Source of the DNA: Chalara sp. BL73
Taxonomy: Eukaryota > Ascomycota > Leotiomycetes > Helotiales
Direction of reading: 5' to 3'
DNA: 64,000 bases
Assembly (NCBI GenBank): GCA_918026815.1
Contig: CAKJVC010000012.1
Coordinates: forward strand, 248,001-312,000
Positions 24,123 to 37,600 of the stretch are shown piece by piece. Both the position numbers and the translations under genes were made by a program. Position 1 is the stretch's first letter; every line of letters starts with the position of its first letter. The notes under the pieces are model-generated. The model ran no database searches, was not told the origin of the DNA, and saw only the letters and a list, made by a program, of their open reading frames with translations.

Positions 24123-24522
24123 AAGAGTGGCAAAAAAAAGACTGAAGGGAGGCTGTTTATTAATTGAAGTTATATGAGCATGATATGGAAGGCGTTAATG
24201 CGTTGCCACAGCGTCCTGGTTATGGCGTTGTGATTTTGGAGTGGATACCATGAAATACTAGGGATGAATGCATTAATAATAATCTTCCGTTCTTTAAGAG
24301 CTGTTCCTCTGTGATTCGTTTCAAAAAGCACCACCGTTTGCTAAACAGACTGTCAAGCCTGGCTATGCTAGACTACCAATGGCTCGAACTGCATTCTACA
24401 TATTGAACCTAAGTTTGTCGATTGAAACATACTCATATGTCTCAATGCAATTTGAGCAAGATTCTCGTGCTACATTGTAAAATCATTACTTTTTTCTATC
24501 CGTATCAAACTCTGAACAGTAC
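24123..24522. other. Convergent intergenic region
   Basis: About 400 bp between the 3' ends of HAT1 and the pyrroline-5-carboxylate reductase gene. No open frame of note. It must contain both 3' UTRs and polyadenylation sites, none of which can be pinned down by sequence alone. Confidence 0.5.
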
Positions 24523-25711
24523 TTAAAATCTAGTCCCATTAACGCCTTGGATACCCTTCCCAAGCTGGCTTGCAACAACAGTGGCTTCGCGGACCGCTCT
24601 CGAGATACTTCCTCTGACGCTTCCCTCCTCAAGGACCAACAAACCGCCAATGGTGCACCCACCCGGCGTGCAAACCTTCTCCCTCAACAACGCAGGATGA
24701 TCACCGGCCTGAACCATCCCGGCAGCACCCTTCATAGTTTGCGCCGCCATCCTCTGTGCTTCAGCTCGTGGCAAGCCCATTGCAACCGCGCCATCAATAG
24801 CAGCCTCCAACATCAGGAGGAAGAACGCAGGTCCGCTCCCGCAGAGAGCGGTGGAGGCATCCATGGCATTGGCTGGTAGAAAGACCACGTCACCTATGCG
24901 CTTGAAAATCCATGTTATAAGAGCAGTCTGCTCTGGTGGAAGAGGCGGCTCTGAGGTTGCTACTACCGTCATGCTCTCACGAATTCCAGACGCGGTATTG
25001 GGCATTGCTCGCACGATGACAGCTTCATCTGCTTCATTGCCTGTGCTATATAATGCCGTCTCCATCTGCTGAACCGGGACACCCGCGCATATGCTGATAA
25101 GGAGCTTGTCTTTTAATGCAGCCCTCAGTCCCTCGGTTCTCAACAAATCAGTCACCATATATGGCTTGCATCCTAGGATTATCACGTCTGCTTCCGCACA
25201 TGCCTTTACGTTGTTATTTTGTACAATGTTGACGACATCTAGGTGGTTTGAAAGAGCTTTCTTGATCCTGTTTACCGATGCAGGACTGCGGACGCAGGCC
25301 GTGAAACGCGAGGGAAGGCGTTTGGGAGTCCCTTCATCAGATGGTTTGGTGGCTTGAGGTTCAGACAGGGAGGAGAGGATACCGGAGAGAATTGATGTTC
25401 CTAGGGTTCCTAAATTGATGAGTGTCAGCTATAGTTGTACAAACTAAGACTTCAACTGTTCCATTATGAAAGCTGACAGTTTGGAATGCAGTGATTGCAG
25501 AAGAAACCAATCATGATAGAGAGCAGTGAATCTGTCGGTTCTCAACACACATTTCCTCCAATACAATGAAAACCCAGCATAAAATTTGCGCATAGTTTCA
25601 AACATACAGCATCAGGGAGCTCGAAAGCGGGAGCAAACACTTCGAACAGAGCAGGCACATACCGCACCCAAGGACTGCCAGCTTGAGCTCTCCTTCTTTA
25701 TTAGCACCCAT
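24523..25711 (-). CDS. PRO3: Pyrroline-5-carboxylate reductase
   Basis: Two exons: 25711-25663 and 25409-24523, giving 311 residues. The 253-bp intron (GTATGT..TTTAG) is long for this window. It splits the Rossmann motif exactly: LAVLGCG joins TLGTSILSG to give the GxGxxG NAD(P)-binding loop near residue 13. The long exon carries the family signatures MPNTASGIRESMT, the substrate-site stretch ALCGSGPAFFLLMLEA and the P5CR signature KVCTPGGCTIGGLLVLE. The enzyme reduces pyrroline-5-carboxylate to proline, the last step of proline synthesis. The protein has about the usual length. It shares a 209-bp divergent promoter with the Ctk3 gene. Confidence 0.95.
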
Positions 25712-25920
25712 ATCTGCAAACTTCAACTGGACTGCAGCACCTGCACTTTTGTCACAATATGGCTCACTGAAGTGCTCTATTTTCACCAGGTATTGTACAG
25801 TATTGAAGCTTTATTTTTGGAGAAGGGAATCTTTCTGTACCCCACCTTGTAGCAACAAGGAGCGGTCTCGGAACCCCTGCTCCCCCACTATCAAATCTGG
25901 TTAGACTATCCAGCGGAAAA
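25712..25920. promoter_or_regulatory. Bidirectional promoter, PRO3 / CTK3
   Basis: Only 209 bp separate the divergent ATGs, or 398 bp if Ctk3 starts at the internal ATG at 26110. A CTCACTGAAG/CTTCAGTGAG-type region and a polypurine-to-pyrimidine change lie within, but no known site can be named. The call rests on gene geometry. Confidence 0.4.
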
Positions 25921-26874
25921 ATGCCCACCAACCCAGACTCCACTCCACCACGACAAAGTAACAGACGGCTAGCCAAGAATCGAAATCTATACTTCAATGG
26001 TGATGGTTCGAACTGGGACCCGCAGCCAGACTTGAAACATCTTCCTGAGAAGAATAACAGCGACGAAGGGGTGAAAAGTTTTACTAGCAGCTCCAAGAAC
26101 GGGAAGAGAATGGATCCGTTCGAGGTTCGAATCCGCTTCACACAGCATCTACAGAATCTCAATGCCTCTGTTACGAGCGCTAATAAGGCGGCGCAATATG
26201 CGCTAAAGTTTAAGGACATGGATGAGGATTTGCACAGTTGTATCTTAGAACAATTAGAAAGGGTTTGTGCCCTCCTTGAGAAATCTCTATGAACGTGCGC
26301 TGACAAGCTGGCTTAGAATAGCATGAACGTTAGGGCAAACATCATGTACTTTATAGAGTTTCTTTGTGATATGGCGAAGCGCGAAGGGCACGATAGTTAC
26401 GTGCTTATGATGCGACGCGATATCGTCCAAATTATTGATGCTGTCACGCCAGCAGATGGCTCTGGTGCAGCAAACATCAAAGTTGTGCGGAAGGTGCTCC
26501 AAGGACTACAGTCGAAGGAGTTTCTCCAGGAACAAACAGTATCGGAGATTGAAGAGTGCCTTAAAGAGCGTGATACGCATCCGGATGCCTCCTCGCCGCT
26601 TCAGGCTGATGTTGAAATGACAGACGTTGCAAAGGTGTCCAGAACGAACGGCCGAAGTGTTGCTAAACTGGACAAGAAGCAGATTGAGCAGCGCATTGAG
26701 GAGGATCGAGAAAGACACAAGCGGTTACGAGAACATATCTGGGCGATTCCCGTTGGTGGAGAGGAGAAAGAGTTTAGCAAGTTGTGGGAGGAATCTAGTA
26801 ATCTTGGTGATGACGATTACCTCTTGTACGAGGAAGAGGACGATGCCAAGCAGGAAAGCATCACGGAGTGGTAG
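25921..26874 (+). CDS. CTK3: CTD kinase subunit gamma (Ctk3)
   Basis: Two exons: 25921-26262 and 26317-26874, giving 299 residues from the first ATG. The intron GTTTGT..GCTTAG (54 bp) joins CILEQLER to NSMNVRANIMYFIEF, a strongly conserved Ctk3 stretch. The CID-like helical domain begins at MDPFEVRIRFTQHLQNLNAS (residue 64) and runs to about residue 195. A charged coiled-coil (KKQIEQRIEEDRERHKRLRE) and an acidic C-terminus follow. Ctk3, with Ctk1 and Ctk2, forms the CTDK-I kinase, which phosphorylates Ser2 of the RNA polymerase II tail. Family members usually begin at the MDPFEVR methionine (26110 here), so the 63-residue extension is uncertain, though its frame is open and its ATG has A at -3. 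Confidence 0.9.
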
Positions 26875-27800
26875 AGTTGAGCTGCTCATGAAATTATTGG
26901 CGCGGCGTTATACTCTAGAGGTGTTACATGGGGAATCAGGCGTTCAGACGGGTATCAAAAGGCTACAGCAAAAGGTTGACCATGGTGTTTTCTACACAGG
27001 GAGCATTGATAGGCGCATATGGAAAGAACGGTGGTACCACGTAGAATTCAGGTCGTAGTACGTTTGTAGGATAAGACAGGAAGAGTCGATACTTATGCAA
27101 ATACATACCCGCCATATCCTTTTATTTGAGATGAAGGCGGTTTTGCCCCCAATGATCAGGTATCTGAAGGGCTGGATATTGGTATGCCTATTTATCAAAT
27201 ACCTATATCTTTATCACTCACCTGCCTCATCTTATAAATGGATTCTTTCAGAGCCTCCCTGACGTCAACTACAGAAGTTTTATTTTAGATCGTTACGTGA
27301 GGGTTGAATCTTCTGAAGTATAGTAATACGCGATAGCTGGCTAATGGAAACCGCTGCTGGAAAGAAAGAAGGGGGGGGGGAGGGGATTAGGTATATGAAG
27401 TAAACAACTTAAAGCCGGGTAATTGAGAATACGAACGTAAAATAGCTTGACCCAGGAGGAGTAGGCAGGAATAGCCAAGTGCAGAGCCATGGGGAGTGAA
27501 AAGCATCGTCCATGATGAGCATCCCTCATTCCAAACTTCCGGCCATTGATTCACATCTATGCATCTGTGGCAGGTGATAGCGCGAAAACGCATGTAGACC
27601 AATTCTTTTTTGGTGACGGGGCTCAAGAGACCACCCCTTGAAATGTTCCTGTCCACTTGGCAAAGAAGTCACACCATTTCTTCACCAATACTAGTAACAC
27701 CTATTGACACATAGATGCCACAAAAGTACCTTTTATACACAACTCTAGTAGTGATACATGTTATATGTCTCCCATATCCGTACAGTCCCAATCGACTATT
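26875..27800. other. Convergent intergenic region
   Basis: About 930 bp between the 3' ends of CTK3 and the L7/L12 gene. It contains a G-rich run with nine consecutive G near 27371. No coding signal: frames of 60-89 codons on both strands have no motif. Confidence 0.5.
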
Positions 27801-28401
27801 TTAGTCCATAGAAACAACCGCACCAAGCTCCTTAAGTGTCGCAATGATCTTTTCGGCTTCCTCCTTTGGTACACCCTCCTTCATCAACTTCGGTGCACTC
27901 TCGACGAATTTCTTGCTGTCCACCAAACTTAACCCTAACATGCTCTTAATCTCCTTGATGATCTTTGGTTTTGACGTGGCCTCGAAAGACTCAAGCTTCA
28001 GGTTGAATAGTGATTTCTCCTGCTTCGCAGGCGCGGCCTCTTCTTCTTCGACAGGTGCGGCTGCCTGTGCAGCAGGGGCTGCGGCGAAACCTCCCACTGG
28101 CAGATCAGGTATGTTCAATCGCGACTGGCAAAAGTTCATCAGTATTTCTTCAACATCTCAACCAAAGACAGGGACACGAGAAATGCTCCAATCTTACCTT
28201 GAGGCTTGCAACTAGGTCTGCAGTCTCAAGCAAAGTCAATTGACTGATTTGATTGACAATTTCTGTAACTTTTGGATTTGTTGCTGTTGATGCCCACCGT
28301 CTCGGATGGTTCCGTGGTATCAGGGAGGAGGCTCGAATGGAGGGCGATGAGCGGAGTGATCGCACGCAGCTTCTCGCTGCAGTCTGGCAAGTGAACGACA
28401 T
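27801..28401 (-). CDS. MRPL12: Mitochondrial ribosomal protein bL12m (L7/L12)
   Basis: Two exons: 28401-28198 and 28124-27801, giving 175 residues. The intron GTAAGA..TGCCAG joins VASLK to SRLNIPDLP. Residues 1-45 are rich in Ser/Arg/Thr with no acid, a mitochondrial presequence ending near RRWAST. The dimerisation domain follows (ATNPKVTEIVNQISQLTLLE), then an Ala/Pro/Glu hinge (PAAQAAAPVEEEEAAPAK) and the C-terminal factor-binding domain FNLKLESFEATSKPKIIKEI with KEEAEKIIATLKELGA. It is the stalk protein that recruits GTPase translation factors to the mitochondrial large subunit. The frame is open to 28563 upstream, but the ATG at 28401 gives the proper presequence. It is head-to-head with midasin. 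Confidence 0.94.
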
Positions 28402-28600
28402 GACTGTGGATTGAGATCTCAAGATGTTGTTGGTGTTCTGGTTCTGTCGTTGCTGAAGGCATTTTGAGTCTCCACAAATAAATTTAGCGTGGTCGCGGGC
28501 TACAGACCGCATCATGACCCCTGCACAAAAAAGTACTTGAGATAAACTTTTTGTAAATAGCATCTCCAGTCACTTGGTTTGGTATGCCCATATACACGAA
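28402..28600. promoter_or_regulatory. Bidirectional promoter, MRPL12 / MDN1
   Basis: 199 bp separate the ATG of the mitochondrial ribosomal protein from the ATG of midasin. Both products serve ribosomes, one mitochondrial and one nuclear, so shared control is plausible. No named motif is asserted. Confidence 0.45.
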
Positions 28601-31600
28601 ATGGACGACAATGAGAAAATGAACGGGGAACATGCCATCCCTCAAGATTCGAGTAACTTGAAGGACATGCCCGAAGAAGTTCTCGAAATTTTACAACTGC
28701 AAAAGTCGCCGCAGTTCCTACATGCATTGAGTATCGCTGCTCTCAAACCAAATTTGACGGCGCAACTTTTTACACATTTTCACTTCGTTTTCGCAGATTC
28801 ATGCTCGAGATGGATAAGAATTACTGAAGGACAGAACAACGAGGTTATCGAAGCGTTTGCAAGAATTCTGCCTCTTGCGCCACATCTCGCGCCTTATCTT
28901 GAGAAGCACCTGCGAATCTCCTCAAGCTTCGAATCCGCCGGCCCTCTCCTCCTACAGTGTTTGCACAACTTCCATGATGCATCGCTTGAAAGATACCCGC
29001 CACTCCATTTACAGCGAATACTGCTAGCTGCACTTCGTTTACTTGAGTTCGACGAGCGCACATACTCCCGCACAATCTCAGGCGTATCGATTCAGAGATT
29101 ATTTCGGCATGAAAACAAGCCAGTGCGGTATCTTGCAGTTCGGATATTTTGCAAGCTTCGATCAGCAGCGGAATTCAAGCTGGAGCAGATGATCGCGGAG
29201 CATGTTGGAAACAAACTTCCTGTTTTTGGAGACTTTGATGGGAGATCTGTCGATTATTTCTTTTTAAGTCTGCTAGAAGCACAGAGGCTAAAATTCATGC
29301 GGAAAGAATTGGCCAGTGTAGAAGACGATAAGGCTTTCAATAGTCTTAATCTAGAAGGACTGTCAGACTTGGTGGTCCGCCACTCCAGCATCTTACTTCC
29401 TAGACCAAATGGACCGCCTACGAAACCTACATCGCTGATACCAACAAGAACCACCTCTTCTAATATGGCATCATTTGCAAAAGCTCTGCTCTCATCTTCA
29501 CCAATCTTATTGCATGGGCTAGCAGGTTCTGGCAAGACAGCGCTAGTCAACGAGTTTGCGAGAGAGCTTGGTGTAGAGTCTAATATGGTTACTTTGCATC
29601 TCAATGAACAAACAGATGCTAAGATGCTAATTGGAATGTACACAACGGATTCAACTCCCGGTTCCTTTTCTTGGAGAGCAGGTGTACTCACTACTGCAGT
29701 GAAGGAAGGCCGCTGGGTATTCATTGAAGATCTTGATCGGGCTCCAAATGAGGTTATCAGTGTAATATTGCCATTGATTGAAAGAGGAGAGCTGCTGATT
29801 CCCAGTCGCGGAGAGACCATAAGGGCAGGTCCTGGTTTCAAACTCTTCGCCAGTATACGTACATCGTTAAACGTGACAGGCCATGAAAATCCACCTGCAT
29901 TGCACATGCTCGGTGCCCGTCTGTGGCAGCGGGTTCCTGTCCATGTCCCTGCCCAAGACGAGTTTCGTACAATTATTGAAGGATTGTATCACATTCTTCA
30001 CAAGTTTCTTCCCCAGATAATTAATGTTTATGACCGTTTGTACGCTCTATCATACAAATCATCCTTTGCTTCCAAGAGTAGAATCTCACTTGGTCGTCCG
30101 ATAAGTCCTCGAGATTTGCTGAAATGGTGTCGCAGATTGGTCAATGTGCTGCAAGCAGCTGGATCAAAAACAGGTAGCGAGGCAGTAAGTGAGGCGACGC
30201 TCTACCAGATGTTCCAAGAAGCCGCCGACTGTTTTGCGGGGAGTTTGCAGACAGCGGATGCTCGTGCTCTCGTTGTTTCTACCATCGCCAAAGAACTTAA
30301 CATTCCGTCGCAGACTGTTGAACATTTCTTGACCGCACATATACCCCGCTACCAAAATGGTGATAGAGAGCTTGTGGCAGGAAGGGTCCGTTTACCAAAA
30401 CGAAGCGCTGGCCGAGTCACAAAACTTGGCAAGAAGTTGAGACCTTTCGCAAACACAAATCACGCAAAGCGATTGTTAGAACAGGTCGGCGTTGCTGTGA
30501 GCATGTCAGAACCGGTTCTGCTTGTAGGGGAGACTGGTATAGGCAAGACCACTGTCGTGCAACAGCTTGCTGATACTCTTGGCTTCAACCTTACGGTTGT
30601 CAATTTGTCCCAACAGAGCGAAGTAGGGGATCTTCTTGGAGGCTTCAAGCCTGTGAATGTTCGAAGCCTTGCAATACCTTTGGCTGAGGAGTTCAATGAT
30701 CTTTTTGTAGCAACGGGTATCTCAATGAGAAGTACAGAAAATCAGAAATACGTTATGCAGCTTGAACGATACATCAGAGAATCAAAATGGGAGAAAGCCG
30801 CAAAGTTGTGGCATCAAGGACCAAAGATGTTTGAAGTCATACTTAACGAGCTGACAAAGAAGGAGGAATCCAGCTCCAATTCGGGCGTTGAGCAACCTGC
30901 AAAGCGCCGAAAGACAACATCAAGGTTACAGTCTTTCCTGCCGCTGAAGCAACGGTGGGCAAAGTTCTCTCAGAGCCTGGAACAGTTCCAAGTTCAACTT
31001 TCGGGAGGTTCCAAGGGATTTGCGTTCACATTTATTGAGGGCAATATTGTGAAGGCGGCCCGAAATGGCGGCTGGGTACTTCTTGACGAAATCAACCTGG
31101 CATCTCCTGATACTTTAGAAAGTATTGCAGACCTATTACATAACGGTTCTGGCCATACTCCTTCTATTCTTCTGTCTGAGACTGGAGAGATTGAGCGAAT
31201 TTATGCGCACCCGAACTTCCGTATTTTTGGTGCCATGAACCCTGCTACAGATGTGGGAAAGAAAGACCTTCCAATGGGCCTGAGGTCTAGATTTACCGAA
31301 ATTTACGTTGAAAGTCCGGATCGAGACAAAGAGGACCTCCTCGCAGTCATTCGAGCATACATCAAGGGGACCAGCAGCAGTGAGGTCCGTGCAGCCGATG
31401 ATGTTGCTAGTTTATATATCAATACGAAGCGCTATGCAGATGAAAAGCGTATCGTGGATGGGGCAAACCAAGTACCACATTTCAGTCTCCGAACTCTCAC
31501 TCGAGTCCTGAGTTATGTTACTGAGATTGCCCCATCATATGGATTGCGGAGAGCGTTGTATGAGGGATTTGCTATGGGTTTCCTTACTCTACTGGATCGG

Positions 31601-34600
31601 GAATCAGAAAAACTACTTGAACCGTTAATCAATCATCATCTTCTGGATCCTCATGGTAATTCGAGATCACTTTTGACGCAGCCACCAAAACATCCAGAAG
31701 ACGGGAAACAATATATACGATTCGTAAACCAAAAGAAAGACCGACAATACTGGATGCTTCTCGGCAGAGAGCCTCCTAAAGAACAACCGCACTATATCAT
31801 AACTCCCTTTGTTGAGCGCAACATCCTCAATCTTGTTCGTGCGACCTCTACGAGACGATTTCCCGTCCTTGTGCAGGGGCCAACGTCATCGGGGAAGACC
31901 AGCATGATTGAATATCTGGCTAAGTACAGTGGCAATAAGTTTGTCAGAATCAACAACCATGAGCATACTGATCTGCAAGAATATCTGGGAACCTATGTTT
32001 CCGGAAATGATGGAAAGCTTCATTTTCAGGAAGGACTTCTTGTGCAGGCTCTTCGTCAAGGACATTGGATTGTCTTGGATGAATTGAATCTTGCTCCTAC
32101 TGATGTTCTTGAAGCACTTAATCGGCTTTTGGACGATAATCGGGAACTGCTCATCCCAGAGACTCAAGAGATTGTCCGGCCACATGAGAACTTTATGCTG
32201 TTTGCTACACAAAATCCTCCTGGGCTCTATGGCGGACGCAAAACTCTTTCGCGGGCTTTCCGAAATCGTTTTCTCGAATTGCATTTTGATGACATACCGG
32301 AAGAAGAACTGCATATTATCTTGGAGAAGAGGAGCCAGAAAGTTGCGCCATCGGATTGCAAACGCATAGTTTCGGTTTATAAGGAGCTGTCCCGACTACG
32401 ACAATCTCAACGTCTTTTCGAGCAAAAGGACAGCTTTGCTACACTGCGAGACTTGTTTCGATGGGCAATGAGAGATGCCGAAAATAGAGAGCAACTTGCT
32501 GCTAATGGTTATATGCTGTTGGGTGAGAGGGTGCGCAACATAGAAGAGAGGCACGTTGTCAAGGATGTCATCGAAAGTGTATTTAAAGTGAAGATCGACA
32601 CTACTCATCTCTATGATGCCAACCTCTCTCCCGAGATCTCTGCGTATAATGCGACCACGAACAAACAAGGCGTTGTGTGGACACGGGCTATGCGTAGGCT
32701 TTATGTGTTGGTTGCCCAAGCTCTCTGTCACAACGAGCCTGTTTTACTTGTTGGTGAAACAGGATGCGGAAAAACTACCGTATGTCAAATGTTAGCCGAA
32801 GCATTCAGCAAGGAGCTGTATATCGTCAATGCACATCAAAATACAGAAACAGGTGATTTGATAGGAGCCCAACGGCCTGTAAGAAATCGAAATGCTATTC
32901 TCGACCAGCTGAAAGCTGATCTCACTGTTCTCTTGAATGGCCTCAATCGAACAGACCTAGAAGCTGATGATCTGGACGCACTTCTGAACGCGTATCTATC
33001 TCTGCATGCTCCAGAGCTAGAGACAGCACCGAAGGAGCTACTTGCACGCATTACATTAAACCAAGTCAAGGCAAAGGCACTCTTCGAATGGTCAGATGGC
33101 AGTCTGGTTCAGGCTCTAAAGGAAGGTCAATTCTTTCTTCTCGATGAGATCTCCTTGGCCGATGACTCTGTGCTCGAGCGCCTCAACTCTGTTTTGGAGA
33201 CTCAGCGAACGATATTGCTGGCTGAGAAAGGAATAGATGATTCATTTGTAAAAGCAGCAGATGGCTTTCAGTTCTTTGCTACGATGAATCCTGGAGGAGA
33301 CTATGGCAAGCGTGAGTTGTCTCCAGCTCTACGTAACCGTTTCACGGAAATTTGGGTGCCCTCACTTTCGGATCATGACGATATTTTGCAAATTGTGGAA
33401 GCAAAGCTTAATCAAGGCTTTAAACCGTTTGCTAAAGGTATGGTTCAGTTTGCAGAATGGTTTGGTCAAACTTTTCGCTCATCTGCCTCAACATCAATCT
33501 CTGTGCGAGATGTTCTGGCATGGGTCAAATTCATGAATGGGCATCCACCTGCCAACCCATATCCCCCCTTGCTACATGGCGCAGCTATGGTATACATAGA
33601 CACGCTTGGCGCAAACCCTGCAGCACTTCTTGCCATCAATCCAGAAAGCATTCTCGAGGAGCGGACTAATTGCTTGAAGCAACTTAGCATCCTATTTCAC
33701 CATGACTTCAGCACCATGTATGCCATGCCAGTGAATTATATCAACGGAGAACAACTGTCTATCGGAGGCTTTTCCATTTCTAAGGAAGCTGGGTCAGCCT
33801 CGGATCCTGGATTCGCCTTCAATGCGCCAACCACAAAACTGAATGCCATGCGAGTCCTCAGGGCCCTGCAAGTCCAAAAGCCAATCCTCCTAGAAGGTAG
33901 CCCAGGAGTTGGTAAAACTACTTTGATTTCAGCGCTCGCGCGTGCGTGTGGAAAGCCGCTGACGCGTATCAATCTTTCTGAACAGACCGACTTAATGGAT
34001 TTGTTCGGATCTGATGTGCCTGTTGAAGGGGCTGAAGCTGGGCATTTTGCATGGCGCGATGCTCCATTCCTCCAGGCCATGCAAAACGGAGATTGGGTGC
34101 TACTGGATGAGATGAATTTAGCATCACAATCAGTCCTGGAAGGACTTAACGCCTGCCTTGATCATAGAGGAGAGGTGTATATTTCTGAACTTGACCAAAC
34201 CTTCAAACGCCATCCAAATTTCTCCGTTTTTGCTGCTCAAAATCCGCATCATCAAGGCGGCGGGAGGAAGGGACTGCCTAGCTCCTTTGTCAACCGCTTT
34301 ACCGTTGTGTATGCAGATACATTTAGAACTGAAGATTTGGAGCTAATATGTCGACATAACTATCCCGCTATTCCCGAAGAACTGGTTAGCACTATCATCC
34401 GCTTTGTATCACGCCTGGAACAGGACACGGTCCATAATCGCAGATTTGGTGCGCAAGGAGGGCCATGGGAATTCAACTTGCGTGATATACTCCGTTGGTT
34501 ACAACTTCTAGCGTCTCCGGCACCGTTCCTCGCGGCCACAAGCCCGGCCGATTTTTTGAATCTGATTTTTCGACTACGTTTCAGATCGACAAGAGATCGC

Positions 34601-37600
34601 GAGGAAGTCGACAGACTATTCGCACAAATATTTGCGACAAATGTACCTTTCCGCCATTTTTTTCACAATACGAGCTCGACTTCTTACCAAGTTGGACTAG
34701 CGCATATGCAGAGAGACACTTTGATGCAGCGTTTTCCGTTCCCCTTGATTCCTCCTATACATCGGCTTCCAGAAATAGAATCTGTTATGATCTGTGTCCA
34801 GCAAAGTCTTCCTTGCATCTTGGTTGGCCCTCCTGGTTCTGGCAAATCAACAATCCTGCAACATATCGCAGCTATGAGCGGAAAGTCCCTGGTTGTATTT
34901 CCCTTAAACACGGATATTGACACCATGGATCTAGTCGGAGGATTCGAACAGGTTGACCCTCAAAGATACGCTAGCTCACTTATAGACCATGTCCGAGAGT
35001 TATTGAACAATCGTGTTTTGCTGTCCTTGCCAATGGAAGTTCCAGAGGAAGCCATATCTATTCTAGAGATGTTAAAGGAAGAGCAATTAGCATCTACAAC
35101 ACACTTCACCAAGTTAGCCAGACTTCTCCATGAACTAGAAAACAAAACCCAACTGCAGGAATTTGGAGTTGCAGCAGAAAAATGCCGGATCATGGCTGAA
35201 GAGCCCCTTTCTTTAGAAAGCGCTCGCTTTGAATGGGTGGACGGAGTTTTGATTAATGCCTTAGAAAAAGGTGAATGGCTAGTCCTTGATAATGCTAACC
35301 TCTGTAGTGCCTCCGTGCTCGATCGCTTGAACTCCTTACTTGAGCCAAATGGCTATCTTAGCATCAATGAACACCCTATGCCAAATGGTGAGCCTAAAGT
35401 TGTGCGGCCTCATCCCGATTTTAGAATATTCCTTACCATGGATGCTCGGTTCGGGGAGTTGTCAAGGGCCATGAGGAACCGAGCAATCGAAATATTCCTC
35501 GAACCACTCTCAGCCACAACAGACACCGTTATCGCAAATTCTAGTGTAGATTCTACAATGCAGCGATATATGCGACTCTCCGAGGTAACACAAGTCAAGA
35601 CTAACCAGCGAAATATCAAGGATCTTGTAGTACAAATTGCCCTAGAGAATCTTGCTTGGTCGGACCTTTCTTTACTGCCAAGATACACTCAAGCCGAAAG
35701 ACAGAATCATCTCACTATTGCAGTTGAATCTTCTTTGTGGCAGCCATATGTCGATGTATATCAAGACGCATTAGGTCAAAACTTCAGAGAGGCTATGGGG
35801 GAGCTTTTGGACAATTTTGCGGCTAAATCGTGCCTTGCTCAAGGTTTCAGAGACGCACAGGTTAGTGACCGTGCCTTCTCTCCCATAATTCTACAATGTA
35901 CTGATAGTATAATAAAAATGTAGATCTTACATCCACTTCAGAATTCTCCACTGGTCCCATTATTAACGAAATCTTCCAATTCTGCTCGAGTGTGCTGGCT
36001 AGCAGTTCTGTTTGAGCTAAAGTTGGGGATCTCCAAAGCCCTGAAGTCTCAGCAAGAGCAACGAACGATCAGCGACGCACTTAAACCTTCGCAGATGAAT
36101 CGTCTACAAATATCCATGAACATCAACCGAATACCTAAAGCTGCAACTGACACAACAGCACGCGTTTCCGACTTTTTAGCCAATCTGCTAGGTCTTTTAA
36201 GTGCTTTCTCGCTTGATCAATCTGAGATTGATCGGAATTGGATGGTTAGTTAAATTGCCGTGCTCTCTGAATGAAATTGACACCTCTCAGTTCTACAGAA
36301 AGCCCCTTACTGCGCTCCTTCAATACTGGTGGGACACCTACGATTTGGTTATAGCGACAAACTTTGAGGAGGCTACATTCCAAGCTCATGTAAGCATAGG
36401 AACAGACCTGATCTTGAGTTTTATCACCTCAGTCGGGCACAATCAAGTTCTTGAGCAAGTTCGCCAAAGTTTGAAAATCACCCTTGGGGATGGCTTTAAG
36501 CTGAGCACAGGACTTAGCATGGAGACACTCTGGAAGCAGTTCCGGCCAATTGTTATGTCGAAATTCCAAGTCACAGAGACTCTGTCACAACTGGAGACTC
36601 TAGCTGCCCGTTTTGATGCATTAAAATGGAAAATATCAATCTCTGTCATAGAGCTTGGAGCAGTAGTGCAATCCTTCGCCAAGGCATACCAGCTAGTATT
36701 GACCTCGGACGTTGATACAATAGCGCTCTTGCAGACTTTGACCGAGGAATTGCATAAATTGGAAGCGGGTATTGGGAAGGAAGAGGATGCGATTGTGCCG
36801 TTCCTGGTCGCCGAATTTGAAGCTTTGAGACAATTGGAAACGTTGAAAGCTATTCAATCTACCAGAACATTCAACAGAAGTGGTTTAGTGAATACCGATA
36901 CAGTTGTATTAGCCAATCACCCGACAGTGCACGAGATGAAATTGGCTACTATTAATAATACGGGTCAGTCGTTGAGCAGCATTGATTATTTGTGGGGTTC
37001 AAACAATGGGATCGAATCTCTTATGGGCAACTTCTCGGTGAACCTGCTACACCAGCTTCACAAAGTAGATGTGGTTGAATTAAACTCGCTTAAATTGCTG
37101 GAGTCCGAACTCCCTGTTCTTGGAGAGAAGATTTCTACTGCGAGCGACCTCATAAGCCGAGACAAGCTTCTTGGCTTGAACGAACTATTATCGCGGCTCC
37201 TTGATGAAGTCGTGTCAGCTCATGGAAAGAATAAACAGCAGTATACGAATTCGAGAAAGCCGGCTTCAGTGATGTCAAGAGACTGGATTCCACAAATGCA
37301 GGGACTCGTGGCCCAGGAGGACCCGAATAACGAAGTTGCCTCTATCTTCAAGAAGTACTTTAATACCGCTGTACTAGCAATTGAAAGCTCCCAGCACCAC
37401 CCTGAGTCTAGTATACAACTATCAGCTTTTGCTTGGGTTTCCTTCGCTGTCGGTGCAATTATGCTATACGTGCCTGACAAAGCATTTGATCCAGACAAGC
37501 GACAGCGTCTTGAGCGAGATCGGCATTTGTCGTTACTCAACCGCTTGCGAAACAAGGCTGTTGCTCTGAGACAGTTTGAGCTCTTGCACACTGGGCAGAA

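Noticed and set aside
26120..26145. GGTTCGAATCC box resembling a tRNA B box
   Set aside because: It lies inside the Ctk3 coding exon and encodes the conserved EVRIRF segment; no tRNA arms surround it.
28402..28563. Longer N-terminus for mitochondrial L7/L12
   Set aside because: The frame is open, but the ATG at 28401 gives a normal mitochondrial presequence, and the upstream part would overlap the midasin promoter.
28574..28600. Upstream extension of midasin
   Set aside because: The frame is open but begins with TTG, not ATG; the first ATG is at 28601.
36201..36290. Start of a second large gene inside midasin
   Set aside because: It is the end of an intron; the frames before and after join in phase 0 to one midasin protein.
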